From Granulosicoccus sp947495035 (GTDB taxonomy: Bacteria; Pseudomonadota; Gammaproteobacteria; Granulosicoccales; Granulosicoccaceae), in NCBI RefSeq assembly GCF_050589605.1, contig NZ_JBNGOO010000001.1: a stretch of DNA of 64,000 nt. One strand, 5' to 3'. This document shows positions 40,446-50,069 of the stretch, piece by piece. A model generated the notes under the pieces. It was not told where the DNA came from. It saw only the letters and a list, made by a program, of their open reading frames with translations, and searched no databases. Within the stretch, counting starts at the first letter, position 1. The number at the start of each line of letters is the position of its first letter. Made by a program: the position numbers and the translations under genes.

Positions 40446-41918
40446 ATGAGTGGAAAAAAAGAAACCCGAAAGATCCTGATCCTCGATCAGGATGCTGATA
40501 GTGCCCAACGTCTCTCTCACCAGCTTGAGTTCATCGAGTACGAGCCCAGGACACTCAGTTCTCCGGAGCTGCTGGAAAGCATGGGTGACCTGTCGGATTA
40601 CTCCTCGATCCTGGTGGCCAACTTTCATGGCATCGTGGCATGGGCCGAGAAACTGCGTTCGAGTCGAGAGAACTGCCCGCCCCTGGTTCTGTTACTGGGC
40701 AATCAGCCAGCTGACATTTCCCAGGAGGAGATCGACAGCAATTTCGTCGGTTGCCTGAAATCGGATATTCGTTACGGCACCTTGTCCGACATCCTGCATC
40801 GTTCCAAGGTGCGCGGATCTGCCAATACGGCGCCAGCCAAGGAAGGCACACAGAACCCGGAGCTGTTTCGGTCACTGGTCGGTAACAGCCGGTCCGTGCA
40901 GCGAGTGCGCAAGATGATCGATCAGGTTGCGCCCACCGAGGCAACCGTGCTGATTCTGGGTGAATCCGGAACCGGCAAGGAAGTGGTGGCTCGCAACATC
41001 CACTATTATTCCAATCGGCGTAACAAGCCCTTCGTCCCCATCAACTGTGGGGCAATTCCGGGTGAGTTGCTCGAAAGCGAATTGTTTGGCCACGAGAAGG
41101 GCTCGTTTACCGGGGCTGTGGGCTCCCGTCAGGGGCGCTTCGAGCTGGCAGAAGGTGGCACGATTTTCCTGGATGAAATCGGCGACATGCCATTGACCAT
41201 GCAGGTGAAGCTGCTGCGCGTCATTCAGGAACGCTCGTTCGAGCGGGTCGGTAGCAACAAGAGTATCAAGAGCGATGTGCGTATTGTCGCCGCGACACAC
41301 CGCGACCTGGAAACGCTGATCGAGGACGGTCGCTTCCGGGAAGATCTGTACTATCGCCTGAATGTCTTTCCCATAGAGATGCCACCACTGAGCAGCCGCG
41401 CGGAAGATCTGCCGTTGCTGGTCAATGAACTGATCACGCGGCTGGAGCACGAAAAGAAATCCTCGGTGCGCTTGACACCCGCTGCCATGATGGCCCTGTG
41501 CAATTACGACTGGCCAGGCAATGTCCGTGAGCTGGCGAACCTGATGGAGCGCATGACCATCCTGCATCCCTACGGTGTCGTGGATGCGGCCGACCTGCCG
41601 CCGAAGATGGCGCCGCATGGCCGTGCCCTGAGCGATAGTCGGGAAGAGTCGGAGCCGGCCTCCGGCAGTGGTGGCAATGGCTTGCCGATGGTCTCCGGCA
41701 TGCCGGCCGTGCCGCTCAACAACAAGCCACGCCTGCCTCGGGAAGGGATCGATCTGAAACAGCACCTGACCGATATCGAGATCAGCCTGATCGAACAGGC
41801 TCTGGACGAGTGCTCCGGTGTGGTTGCGCATGCCGCCAATCGACTGAAGATCCGGCGAACCACGCTGGTCGAGAAAATGCGTAAATACAATATTCAGCGA
41901 CCTGAAGAAGTGTCGTAA
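40446..41918 (+). CDS. fleQ: FleQ flagellar master regulator, sigma-54-dependent activator
   Basis: A 490-residue enhancer-binding protein closely resembling FleQ. The N-terminal receiver-like domain (ILILDQDADSAQRLSHQLEF) lacks a clear phospho-Asp, as in FleQ. The AAA+ core has Walker A GESGTGKEVV, ELFGHEKGSFTGAVGSRQGR (GAFTGA loop with Ser for Ala), Walker B GGTIFLDEIGD and RFREDLYYRLNVFPIEMPPL. The C-terminal Fis-type HTH is CSGVVAHAANRLKIRRTTLV. FleQ activates flagellar genes with sigma-54 and responds to c-di-GMP and FleN/FlhG. ATG 40446 with GGAGAG upstream was chosen over an open extension to 40347. flhG follows after 233 bases. Confidence 0.93.
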   Translation: MSGKKETRKILILDQDADSAQRLSHQLEFIEYEPRTLSSPELLESMGDLSDYSSILVANFHGIVAWAEKLRSSRENCPPLVLLLGNQPADISQEEIDSNFVGCLKSDIRYGTLSDILHRSKVRGSANTAPAKEGTQNPELFRSLVGNSRSVQRVRKMIDQVAPTEATVLILGESGTGKEVVARNIHYYSNRRNKPFVPINCGAIPGELLESELFGHEKGSFTGAVGSRQGRFELAEGGTIFLDEIGDMPLTMQVKLLRVIQERSFERVGSNKSIKSDVRIVAATHRDLETLIEDGRFREDLYYRLNVFPIEMPPLSSRAEDLPLLVNELITRLEHEKKSSVRLTPAAMMALCNYDWPGNVRELANLMERMTILHPYGVVDAADLPPKMAPHGRALSDSREESEPASGSGGNGLPMVSGMPAVPLNNKPRLPREGIDLKQHLTDIEISLIEQALDECSGVVAHAANRLKIRRTTLVEKMRKYNIQRPEEVS

Positions 41919-42151
41919 GCCTGACAGGGCACAGGACGTGACCCCGCGTGCTGTGCCCGAAGCTGCGTTACGGTGGTGCCGAATCCGGGCTGATTCGGGT
42001 TGGTTCACAGATAAATTGCGGGACGCTTCCCAAAACAGGCGTTTCAACCACCACAGATAGGCTCACTGGCGGCCAGCTGGCATCCGCTGGTTCGAGACTT
42101 GCTCCCTGACACCTCGAAACCGTTTCGATACATCCGCCTGTGAATGGGGGG

Positions 42152-43075
42152 ATGTCGACACGGACAGTCGAGGAACTCAGCGTAGATGTCAGTCTTGTCC
42201 ACCATACGGGTAATTGCCCGGTGAATTTTCCGGTCTCTCCAACACTGTCGTTGAACCGACGTCCGGTTCAGACGATTGCCGTTGCCGGTGGCAAGGGCGG
42301 AGTAGGCAAGTCGAACGTGGCTGTCAATCTGGCAGCTGCATTGGGAGCAAGTGAGCACGAAGTCCTGCTGGTTGACGGCGACTTCGAACTGGGCAATATC
42401 GATCGTTTACTGAATCTGCGTCCAGCGTACACACTCAGTGATGTCTTTGCGGGCAGCTGTCGCCTGGACGACATCGTGCTGCAGGGGCCACGGGGTGTTT
42501 CGGTCATCCCCAGCGCAAGTGGTGCCATGGAGATGGCGCACCTGACCCACGTCGAACACGCCGGTCTGATCGGCCTGTTCAGCGAGCTGCCGACCAGCGC
42601 CGATACGCTGATCATCGACATTGCCACAGGCCTGTCGGAGAGCGTGATGAGCTTCTGTCGAGCGGTGCGTGAAGTCATCGTGGTGGTCGTCGACGAACCG
42701 ACTGCCTTGCAGGATGCCTTTTCCACGGTTCGGGTCCTGAACGAATGCTGCCATGTGCGCCGTTTTCGGGTCGTGGCCAACAAGACAGAGAGTTCGCAAC
42801 ATGGTCTGGATCTGTATGCCGCGCTGAGCGACATGACAGACCGCTGTCTGGATGTGTTACTCGACTATTGCGGGTCGATTCCGCTGGACGCTCAGCTGAA
42901 GCAGGCCGTCAGTCAGCAGAGTGCCGTGGTGGATGTGTTTCCACGGTCGGCCTCTGCACTGGCCTTCAGGAAGCTGGCGACCCGCGTTGCTCGCTGGCCG
43001 CAACCACAGACGCCCTGCGGGCATATCGAATTTTTTGTAGAGCGACTGATAGAAGTCGCCGACAGTACACGGTGA
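42152..43075 (+). CDS. flhG: FlhG/FleN MinD-like ATPase controlling flagellar number
   Basis: A 307-residue deviant-Walker ATPase. The P-loop is IAVAGGKGGVGKSNVAVNLA (about residue 40), Walker A' is LLVDGDFELGNIDRLLNL, and the later LIIDIATGLSESVMSF is the Walker B region. A C-terminal amphipathic helix, GHIEFFVERLIEVAD, fits the FlhG lipid-binding tail. In polar flagellates FlhG restrains flagellar number and inhibits FleQ. ATG 42152 is preceded by GGGGG; a GTG at 42140 is possible. It lies 13 bases before fliA, with no flhF gene between or before it in the window. Confidence 0.9.
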   Translation: MSTRTVEELSVDVSLVHHTGNCPVNFPVSPTLSLNRRPVQTIAVAGGKGGVGKSNVAVNLAAALGASEHEVLLVDGDFELGNIDRLLNLRPAYTLSDVFAGSCRLDDIVLQGPRGVSVIPSASGAMEMAHLTHVEHAGLIGLFSELPTSADTLIIDIATGLSESVMSFCRAVREVIVVVVDEPTALQDAFSTVRVLNECCHVRRFRVVANKTESSQHGLDLYAALSDMTDRCLDVLLDYCGSIPLDAQLKQAVSQQSAVVDVFPRSASALAFRKLATRVARWPQPQTPCGHIEFFVERLIEVADSTR

Positions 43076-43088
43076 GAAAAGAGTCCGT

Positions 43089-43817
43089 ATGAATGCACAC
43101 GCGATGTACAACGAAGTCACCACAGTCGATCCGGATGGCCTGGTTGCAGCCAATGCCAATCTGGTGAAGCGAATAGCGTTCCATCTGATGAATCGTCTGC
43201 CACCCAGTGTTCAGGCGGAGGATCTGATCCAGGCCGGCATGATCGGTCTGCTTGAAGCTGCCAGGCATTACGACCCCTCACAGGGTGCCAGCTTCGAGAC
43301 GTATGCCGGGATCCGGGTTCGCGGGGCGATGCTCGATGAGATTCGTCGCTCGGACTGGACCCCGCGCTCGGTTCATCGAAAGTCGCGCGAAGCAGCCGAG
43401 GTACTGAGAAATGTGGAACAGACCAGCGGTAGAGAAGCCAAGGCTGCCATCGTGGCCGAGAAGCTCGGCATCGAGCTGTCCGCCTATCACCTGATACTGA
43501 CCGAAAGCTCCGCCGCCCATATCTTCAGTTTTGATCAGCCCGACGAGCATACGGGTGAAACCATTGCCCTGCCGCAGAGTGCCGAGGCCAGTCCGGGCGA
43601 TCAGGTCGAGTATCAGTCCTTCCGTGAAGCGCTGGCTGTATCGATCAAGAACTTACCTGAACGTGAAGCACTCGTCATGTCGCTGTACTACGATGATGAT
43701 CTGAATCTTCGTGAAATAGGCGACATTCTGGGAGTCAGTGAATCCCGAGTCTGTCAGATCCATGGTCAGGCTCTGGTTCGCTTGAAGGCACGCATGACTG
43801 AATGGACAATGAAGTAG
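43089..43817 (+). CDS. fliA: FliA flagellar sigma-28 factor
   Basis: A 242-residue sigma factor of the FliA type. Region 2 reads LPPSVQAEDLIQAGMIGLLEAARHYDPSQG broken around the core, then FETYAGIRVRGAMLDEIRRS with DWTPRSV; region 3 has KLGIELSAYHLIL; region 4 is LPEREALVMSLYYDDDLNLR and ILGVSESRVCQIHGQALVRL. It directs late flagellar and chemotaxis transcription and should be held by the FlgM-like protein encoded nearby. Start ATG 43089, 13 bases after flhG, so the two are co-transcribed. Confidence 0.94.
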   Translation: MNAHAMYNEVTTVDPDGLVAANANLVKRIAFHLMNRLPPSVQAEDLIQAGMIGLLEAARHYDPSQGASFETYAGIRVRGAMLDEIRRSDWTPRSVHRKSREAAEVLRNVEQTSGREAKAAIVAEKLGIELSAYHLILTESSAAHIFSFDQPDEHTGETIALPQSAEASPGDQVEYQSFREALAVSIKNLPEREALVMSLYYDDDLNLREIGDILGVSESRVCQIHGQALVRLKARMTEWTMK

Positions 43818-43827
43818 GTGAGTCGAA

Positions 43828-44268
43828 ATGGTCGCTGATGAATCCCAATGGTATGTACAGAAAGGCTCGCGCGTGCAGGGGCCCTTTTCCACCAATGAAG
43901 TCGGACGCTTCCTGCTGTTGGGGCGGGTTCGCAACACTGACAGAGTCAGTCGGGACGGGGAGTTGTGGGAGCCGGTGACCCAGGTGCCGGAACTGATTCC
44001 CGAAGAGCTGCTGAATCTGCAGTCCGACGATGGCTGGAACCGATTTCTGAAGGTCAGGGACGGGCAGGATGAACGCCGCAGCGACAAGGATGTGGCGCTT
44101 GAGCGTCGCAGGATTCCCGATACCGTGCCACAGCAACTGCGTGACGAGTGGCAGGGCAACGCCACACCGGTATCCCAGAGTGTGCTGCCCTGGTCATTGC
44201 TGGGAATAACCCTGGCCGCTTTGTGTGTCGTGTTGTACTTGAACGCCAGCACCGGCATTGCAGGGTAG
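43828..44268 (+). CDS. GYF_2/DUF4339-like protein with C-terminal membrane anchor
   Basis: A 146-residue protein. The N-terminal 55 residues (QWYVQKGSRVQGPFSTNEVG, RVSRDGELWEPVTQVPEL) match the GYF_2/DUF4339 domain, which normally binds proline-rich peptides or proteins. A charged linker with DERRSDKDVALERRR follows, and a single hydrophobic helix ends the protein (LPWSLLGITLAALCVVLYL). It starts 10 bases after fliA with a GTGAG-like site, so it belongs to the flagellar regulator transcript. Its role there is unknown; a membrane-anchored adaptor is a fair guess. Confidence 0.75.
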   Translation: MVADESQWYVQKGSRVQGPFSTNEVGRFLLLGRVRNTDRVSRDGELWEPVTQVPELIPEELLNLQSDDGWNRFLKVRDGQDERRSDKDVALERRRIPDTVPQQLRDEWQGNATPVSQSVLPWSLLGITLAALCVVLYLNASTGIAG

Positions 44269-44334
44269 ATTGTCCCTGCGGTTTGGTCCGCTGTTTGCAA
44301 GATTCTGATTCCCTGGAATCGTGAAGCGCTTGTC

Positions 44335-45264
44335 ATGGTCGCTGTCAGTGCCAAACACTCGGCATTAACCTCATCCGATACGTTGCGCCAGCAACGCCTT
44401 GACGTGCAGCTGAGGCAGCTTGAATTCAATGCTCTGCTGCATCGCAAACTCGACCTCGAGCGCCTGTTCGAGTGTCTGTTGACCGAAGGTCAGAGTTTCG
44501 TGAAATTCGACGGCTTGCAGTATGTCGCTGCAGACCGTGGTGCCGACATCATGCTGGGGTTCACGCGTCAGTACCGGCAGCGTTTCGAACTGAAGCTCGG
44601 TGATCGCTCGCTGGGTGAAATCCTCCTGATGCGCAGCCGGGCATTCACCCCACGTGACGAGCGCGATGCCGAACGCCTGGTCGAGAGCCTGATCTATCCG
44701 CTGGAAAATGCGCTGGAGCATTTTGAAGTGCTGATGAAGGCAATGACCGACAGCACCACCGGTCTGCGTAACCAACGAGCACTGGATGAGCTGCTGCCGC
44801 GCGAGATCCGGCTGGTGCGGCGAGTGGAACAACCACTGTCCATCATGCTGCTGAGCGTCGACCATCTGGATTCGATCAGCGAAGACCATGGGGCCAAGGT
44901 GGGCGATGAGGCCTGGCATACCGTGGCGGAGACGCTGGCTGAGCGGCTGCGTCAAAGTGACCTGATCTTTCGTACCGACAGCGATGCCTTCTGCATCATC
45001 CTCAATCAGACGGATATGGAAGGGGCTCTGATCCTGGCGGAGCGCTTGCGCCAGGCAGTGGACCACTGCGTGAGCTTCGACAATGTGCAGTTCGTGCTGA
45101 CGGCCAGCGCGGGGGTCACGGAGCTGGCTGCCGGGGACAATGCACAGAGTCTGATGTCTCGTACCCGCGAGGCACTGGTCGTTGCCCGTCGGGCAGGACC
45201 CAATCAGGTGCGGGCAGTTGCGGCTGAAGAAGCGGGTGAAGGAGAGGGTCCTGACGTTGCCTGA
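44335..45264 (+). CDS. GGDEF-domain protein with degenerate active site and N-terminal GAF-like domain
   Basis: A 309-residue protein. About residues 20-140 look like a GAF-type sensor, followed by a GGDEF domain opening with TDSTTGLRNQRALDELLPRE. The signature loop reads RTDSDAFCIIL where an active enzyme has R-x-G-G-D/E-E-F, so both glycines and the catalytic Glu/Phe pattern are lost. It is thus probably not a diguanylate cyclase; it may bind c-di-GMP or a protein partner. Position at the end of the fleQ-flhG-fliA region suggests a link to motility control, where FleQ senses c-di-GMP. ATG 44335 begins 66 bases after the GYF gene. Confidence 0.82.
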   Translation: MVAVSAKHSALTSSDTLRQQRLDVQLRQLEFNALLHRKLDLERLFECLLTEGQSFVKFDGLQYVAADRGADIMLGFTRQYRQRFELKLGDRSLGEILLMRSRAFTPRDERDAERLVESLIYPLENALEHFEVLMKAMTDSTTGLRNQRALDELLPREIRLVRRVEQPLSIMLLSVDHLDSISEDHGAKVGDEAWHTVAETLAERLRQSDLIFRTDSDAFCIILNQTDMEGALILAERLRQAVDHCVSFDNVQFVLTASAGVTELAAGDNAQSLMSRTREALVVARRAGPNQVRAVAAEEAGEGEGPDVA

Positions 45265-45305
45265 AAAAATTTTCGCAAGAAACAACACACAGCAAAAAAT
45301 ATCCG

Positions 45306-45311
45306 TATAAT
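45306..45311 (+). promoter_or_regulatory. Minus-10 box for tRNA-Glu
   Basis: A consensus TATAAT stands 41 bases before the mature tRNA 5' end in an A-rich leader. No good minus-35 hexamer is visible at 17 bases, so only the minus-10 is called. Confidence 0.5.
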
Positions 45312-45352
45312 ACGCAGCTTAACGAAGGCGTCGGCCTGGCCGACAACACAGC

Positions 45353-45428
45353 GTCCCCTTCGTCTAGTGGCCTAGGACACCGCCCTTTCACGGCGGTAAC
45401 AGGGGTTCGAGTCCCCTAGGGGACGCCA
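45353..45428 (+). tRNA. tRNA-Glu (anticodon TTC)
   Basis: A 76-base cloverleaf including encoded CCA. The acceptor stem pairs GTCCCCT (45353-45359) with AGGGGAC (45418-45424), the anticodon stem CCGCC/GGCGG encloses the loop CTTTCAC with anticodon TTC at 45387-45389, and the T-loop is GGTTCGAGTC. All stems pair fully. It follows the GGDEF gene by 88 bases. Downstream to 45655 nothing further was seen. Confidence 0.97.
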
Positions 45429-45655
45429 TCTTTCGTTTCTGCGAAATGTTTCGCAGATCACAGTAAGTATCAAGTGATCTGCGTAACGATGATGATGCGT
45501 CTCTTCTCCTCGATGGGCACTTGAGTCCGACACCGCTCCCTTGTTGTACAAGGTCCGAGCCCTGTCATTCCCACCCATTCATTCCGACTTTACTGCAAGT
45601 TCTGCGTTTATCGCTGCGTCTGCTCGACTATCTGCCGAGCTGGACGGGCGGATTC

Positions 45656-48600
45656 TCAGGTGGATGATTCGATCGAGGTGATGTGGGGGGCCTGCTGCCG
45701 ATGTGCGCGTCTGCGCAACAGGCGAGAAGCCACGCGATCTCCCAGTACCAGCAGGCACGGTGTCAGAAACAATGTCAGCAGGGTCGTGAAGGCCAGGCCT
45801 CCGGCAATGGCGCTGGACAATTGCGTCCACCACTGCGTGGAGGGTGCGCCGAACGACAGCTCGCGATCGATCAGATCGACATTCATTGCCAGTACCATCG
45901 GCATCAGACCCAGAATGGTGGTGATGGCTGTCAGCAATACAGGTCGTGCCCGCACGGAGCCGGTGATCAGTGCCGCCTGAATGGCGGGAGCGCCTTGTCG
46001 CACATAGCTGTTGTAGGTATCGATCAGCACGATGTTGTTGTTCACGACAATACCGGCCAGGGCAATGATGCCGATACCCACCATGACGATGCCGAAGGTC
46101 TGGCCGGTGATCATCAGGCCGATCAGCACGCCAGAGGTGGAAAACACGATCGCTGTCAGAACCAGAAACGCCTGATAGAGACTGTTGAACTGGGTGACCA
46201 GAATCAGGGTCATCAGGAAAACGGCGGAGACAAAGGCGGTCATCAGAAAGATCATGGTTTCCTGCTGCTCTTCGGCCTCGCCCTTGAACGCGATCCTGAT
46301 CTCGGGATCGGGAGACAGTTCCGACAATGTTGCCTGCAGGGTCTTCAGTTCGGTGTCAACCAGGCTGCCTTCGGCAACGTCGGCCTCCACGGTAATGACG
46401 CGGCGACCGTCGGCACGTTTGATGACGCCGGTCTTCGGGGCAGGGCTGACGCTGACGAAATTGGAAATCGGTACCATCCCGCGGGAGGTGGGGACGCGAA
46501 GCTGGCTGATCTGGTCGAGGTGGCGCAGATCGAGCGGGTAGCGAACCCGGATGTCCAGCTCGTCGGTTGCGTCATCCGGTCGATAGCCTGCCACGCGTAT
46601 TCCGGTGGTGATCAGCTGTATGGCATTGCCGATCAGCGCCACATCGGCACCGTAACGAGCCGCCTGCTGACGATCGACCTGCAGACGCCATTCCACACCG
46701 GGCAGGGCGCGGTTGTCGCTGACATCCACGAAATTTCCCTGCTCACGCATGATGCGGCGCAAGTTATCCACCGTGTCGTCCATCTTGTCCGACGGTGCGC
46801 TGACCTGAATGTTGATGGGCTTGCCTCCGCCATCCGGGCCGCCTTCATTGGCTGCGAATTCCACCCGAATGCCGGCAATGTCGCTCAGTTCCTCTCGCAG
46901 CTCGGTGGTGATCTCGGCGGCCTTGCGACGCTGGTCCCAGTCGATGAATTCCAGGTTGATGGTGCCGATGGTGTCTCCACCGTCATCGTTGCCCGAGGTG
47001 CCGGTGCGGGTGTAGACGGATTCGATTTCGTCACGGTCGAACAGGCGCTGTTCCACTCGCCTCATGATCCGGTCCTTTTCGCGAATGGACAGATCACCAC
47101 GCGCGTGTACCTGAATGGCCATGGATTCGGGTTCGACCCCGGGGAAGAATTCGACTCCCTTGCCGATCATGCCGTAGAGCACATAGCTGGCCACGGTGAA
47201 GGCAAGTACCGACAACAGTGTCTTGACGGGGTTGAGCAGTAGCGTATGCAGAAGAGACAGATAGCCGGCGCGTGCACGTCCACTGTCTGACGTCAGCTTC
47301 TCCAGCGTCTGCTGTTCGGGGTCGTAGATATCTTCGTGACCCTGAACCGTAGCGCCATCCGATAGTCGTGCTGCCGGGTTTTCACGACCGATGAACCTGC
47401 CGAGAACCGGAATGAAGATCAGAGCCATGGCCAGCGAGGCCAGCAGGCAGCTGATGACGGTGATGGGCATGTAGCGCATGAACTGTCCGATCAGTCCAGG
47501 CCAGAACAACAGCGGAAAGAACACGGCCAGCGTGGTGAAGGTTGAGGCGATGACCGGCCAGGCCATGCGCTTGCTGGCATTGGCATAGGCATCGGCGCTG
47601 GTCATGCCGGCGTCGATGTTGCGATCGGCCAGTTCCGAGACGATGATGGCGCCGTCCACGAGCATGCCGACCACCAGGATCAGGCTGAACAGGACCACCA
47701 CGTTCATGGTGTAGCCCATGGCATTGATCACCAGGATGCCCATGAGAAAGGAGCCCGGTATGGCAAAGCCGACCAGAATGGAAGAGCGGATGCCAAGGGT
47801 GGCCATGATCACGATCATGACGAGAACGACGCCTGAGATGACATTGTTCTGCAGATCGGTCAGCATGATCTGGGTCTCTTCCGACTTGTCCTGATGAAAG
47901 CCGATATCGAGTGTGGCTGGCAGGCGCTGCTGTTCCTCGCTGACCACCTCACGGACCGCGTCAATGGTCTCGATGATGTTGGCACCAAGGCGTTTGGATA
48001 TCTCCAGCACCAGTGTTGGCTGCCCGTCGAGTCTGGCAAAGCTGTCCGGGTCCTTGTAGGTGCGGCGGATGCTGGCAACATCACCGAAGGTCACCACGGC
48101 ACTGTCGGTGACCTTCACCGGCAGGGTCATGACATCGGCAATGTCTTCGATGACGCCCGGTACTTTCAGAACCATGCGGCCGGCACCGGTGTCGATGGCT
48201 CCCGCTGCCACCAGCAGATTGTTGTTGCGGATCAGCGAGAACAGCGTATCGAAATCCAGGTGGTAACTCTCCATGACCAGTGGGTCGACCACGATTTCCA
48301 GTACTTCTTCCCGTTCACCGGCGATGTCTGCCTCGAGAACGCCGGGCAGGGCTTCCAGTTTGTCCTTCAGGTTGCGGGCAATGCGTATCAGGGTGCGCTC
48401 TGGCAGGGGGCCGGACAGGCTGATGTTGAGTACCGGAAACAGCGCGATGTTGACTTCATTGACGCTGGGCTCGTCGGTGGCTGCCGGCAGGCTTGATCTG
48501 GCCACATCCACGCGTTCGCGTACATCGGCCAGGGCCTTGTCGCCATCGAATCCGGCATCGAACTCCAGCAGCACGGAGGCGTGACCTTCGCCAGCGGTGC

Positions 48601-48847
48601 TGCTCATTTCCTTGACTCCGCTGATGCTCTGCAGCTCCTTCTCCATGGGGCGAACCAGCAGTCGCTCGGCGTCGTCGGGGGAGATGCCGTCGTGAGTCAT
48701 CGATACATAGATGATCGGAATCGGTACATCAGGTTCGGATTCCTTGGGGATGCTGGCATAGGCCACGATACCGCTGGCCATCAGGAACAGCATCAGCATG
48801 ATGACCGTGCGGCTGCGGTCGAAGGCAGCATCGATGAGCGCGTACAT
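45656..48847 (-). CDS. RND-family efflux transporter permease
   Basis: A 1063-residue inner-membrane RND protein. The N-terminus MYALIDAAFDRSRTVIMLMLF, the docking-type FPVLNISLSGPLPERTLIRI, a first transmembrane block including LVVGMLVDGAIIVSELADRN (the conserved GxxxDxA motif IV region), VFFPLLFWPGLIGQFMRYMP, and a second block with GIVVNNNIVLIDTYN are clear. It belongs to the heavier AcrB/MexF-like superfamily but to a subgroup with short linkers often annotated as acriflavin resistance. It overlaps nothing but lies one base after the adaptor's stop (TGA-C-ATG). The frame upstream to 49066 lies inside that adaptor. Substrates are unknown. Confidence 0.9.
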   Translation of the reverse strand: MYALIDAAFDRSRTVIMLMLFLMASGIVAYASIPKESEPDVPIPIIYVSMTHDGISPDDAERLLVRPMEKELQSISGVKEMSSTAGEGHASVLLEFDAGFDGDKALADVRERVDVARSSLPAATDEPSVNEVNIALFPVLNISLSGPLPERTLIRIARNLKDKLEALPGVLEADIAGEREEVLEIVVDPLVMESYHLDFDTLFSLIRNNNLLVAAGAIDTGAGRMVLKVPGVIEDIADVMTLPVKVTDSAVVTFGDVASIRRTYKDPDSFARLDGQPTLVLEISKRLGANIIETIDAVREVVSEEQQRLPATLDIGFHQDKSEETQIMLTDLQNNVISGVVLVMIVIMATLGIRSSILVGFAIPGSFLMGILVINAMGYTMNVVVLFSLILVVGMLVDGAIIVSELADRNIDAGMTSADAYANASKRMAWPVIASTFTTLAVFFPLLFWPGLIGQFMRYMPITVISCLLASLAMALIFIPVLGRFIGRENPAARLSDGATVQGHEDIYDPEQQTLEKLTSDSGRARAGYLSLLHTLLLNPVKTLLSVLAFTVASYVLYGMIGKGVEFFPGVEPESMAIQVHARGDLSIREKDRIMRRVEQRLFDRDEIESVYTRTGTSGNDDGGDTIGTINLEFIDWDQRRKAAEITTELREELSDIAGIRVEFAANEGGPDGGGKPINIQVSAPSDKMDDTVDNLRRIMREQGNFVDVSDNRALPGVEWRLQVDRQQAARYGADVALIGNAIQLITTGIRVAGYRPDDATDELDIRVRYPLDLRHLDQISQLRVPTSRGMVPISNFVSVSPAPKTGVIKRADGRRVITVEADVAEGSLVDTELKTLQATLSELSPDPEIRIAFKGEAEEQQETMIFLMTAFVSAVFLMTLILVTQFNSLYQAFLVLTAIVFSTSGVLIGLMITGQTFGIVMVGIGIIALAGIVVNNNIVLIDTYNSYVRQGAPAIQAALITGSVRARPVLLTAITTILGLMPMVLAMNVDLIDRELSFGAPSTQWWTQLSSAIAGGLAFTTLLTLFLTPCLLVLGDRVASRLLRRRAHRQQAPHITSIESST

Positions 48848-48848
48848 G

Positions 48849-49934
48849 TCAGTTCGTGTCGCTGGCGGCTGGCTGATCCTGCGCCTGTGCCAGGCGAGTC
48901 TGGACCTCTTCGCCCAGAGCGACAAAACCCTGCCCCAGGGTGATGATGCGTGTCTGTGCCGGAATGCCGCTGACCCAGGCACCATCCAGCGATGTACTGA
49001 CCAGCTCGATGGGCAGGAAGTAGACCCGGTTGTCGGCATCCACCGCCTTGATGCCGAGTTCGCCATCGTCTCCCAGTGACAGGGCAGAGGGTGTGATGAA
49101 GGCCGCCTCGATCTGCTCCACGGGTATCGTCAGTGTGGCGCTGATACCGGCAGCCAGAGCGGCTTTTGGATTCTCGACACGGGCTTCGACCCGGAAACTG
49201 CGCGTTTGGGGATCGGCGATGGACGAGATATAGGTCAGTTTGCCCGGCAGGGATTCACCGGTGATCAGATCGACACTGACATCCTGGCCGATCAGCAGTG
49301 ACGAGACGGCCTGCTGCGCGGCTTGGGCGGTGACATCGAAGGCGCTGTTGTCGACCAGCTCGGCAATCACGTCGCCGCGTTCGATGAGCTCCCCGCGTTC
49401 CACCGGCAGATCATTCACGAGAGCGTCGAAGGGTGCGGCAATGGTCGTACGGCTGATGTCCAGTTCGATGTTGTGCAGCTGGGCCAGGGCAGACTCCAGA
49501 GCCGCTTCCGCCTGCTCGGTCTGCACTTTCGACTGCAGGCGCTGGCGTCGCAGGGTCTCGGCCGCTTCCTGTTCGCTGCGCGCACTCTTGACGCGGGCCG
49601 ATGCTTCGGCGAGCGTGTTCAGGCGACTCCCCGGATCAAGCTGCACAAGTGCATCGCCACTGCTCACCTGGACACCCTTGCGAACCAGCAATTGCTCGAC
49701 CCTGCCGCTGGTTTCGGCCTTGACCTGCAGATAGCGTGCGGGTTCCAGCTCTCCTTGCAGGGAGATCTTGCGCGCCATTTCCTGCAGTTCGACCGTCTCG
49801 ATCTCCACCGTCATCAAGGGGTCAGGCTTGGTTTCGTCCGCTACCGAGGAGTCCTCGGATTGCAACAGGCCGGTGGCCATCCATAAGCTCAGGACGATAA
49901 CAAGGGTCCCGGCTGCGAGCCACGACTTTTTCAC
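48849..49934 (-). CDS. RND efflux periplasmic adaptor (membrane fusion protein)
   Basis: A 361-residue HlyD/AcrA-type adaptor anchored by an N-terminal membrane helix (MKKSWLAAGTLVIVLSLWMA), with no lipobox. The lipoyl-like halves are LQVKAETSGRVEQLLVRKG and FDALVNDLPVERGELIERGD, flanking a helical hairpin (ASARVKSARSEQEAAETLRR). The barrel domain includes PGKLTYISSIADPQTRSFRV. It links the RND pump to an outer-membrane channel, which is not encoded here, so a TolC-type protein elsewhere is needed. It is the first gene of the two-gene operon. Confidence 0.9.
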   Translation of the reverse strand: MKKSWLAAGTLVIVLSLWMATGLLQSEDSSVADETKPDPLMTVEIETVELQEMARKISLQGELEPARYLQVKAETSGRVEQLLVRKGVQVSSGDALVQLDPGSRLNTLAEASARVKSARSEQEAAETLRRQRLQSKVQTEQAEAALESALAQLHNIELDISRTTIAAPFDALVNDLPVERGELIERGDVIAELVDNSAFDVTAQAAQQAVSSLLIGQDVSVDLITGESLPGKLTYISSIADPQTRSFRVEARVENPKAALAAGISATLTIPVEQIEAAFITPSALSLGDDGELGIKAVDADNRVYFLPIELVSTSLDGAWVSGIPAQTRIITLGQGFVALGEEVQTRLAQAQDQPAASDTN

Positions 49935-50069
49935 GATCCTTACTGCTCCTTCGGCGTATCCGTTACAGTATAGTGGTTGTTTGACAGTGCAGGAGCCGTC
50001 TTGACGTGTTACAAGCGATTCATGCCCGTGCCATGTCAGGCAAGCGCAAGCGCTTGAAAGGACAGTTCG

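Noticed and set aside
44335..45264. Active diguanylate cyclase
   Set aside because: The GGDEF loop reads TDSDAF, which lacks the glycines needed for GTP binding.
45372..45578. Minus-strand small open frame over the tRNA
   Set aside because: It runs across the tRNA-Glu gene and has no support beyond length.
48849..49066. 73-residue N-terminal extension of the RND permease
   Set aside because: It lies wholly within the adaptor gene, and the natural RND N-terminus begins at 48847.
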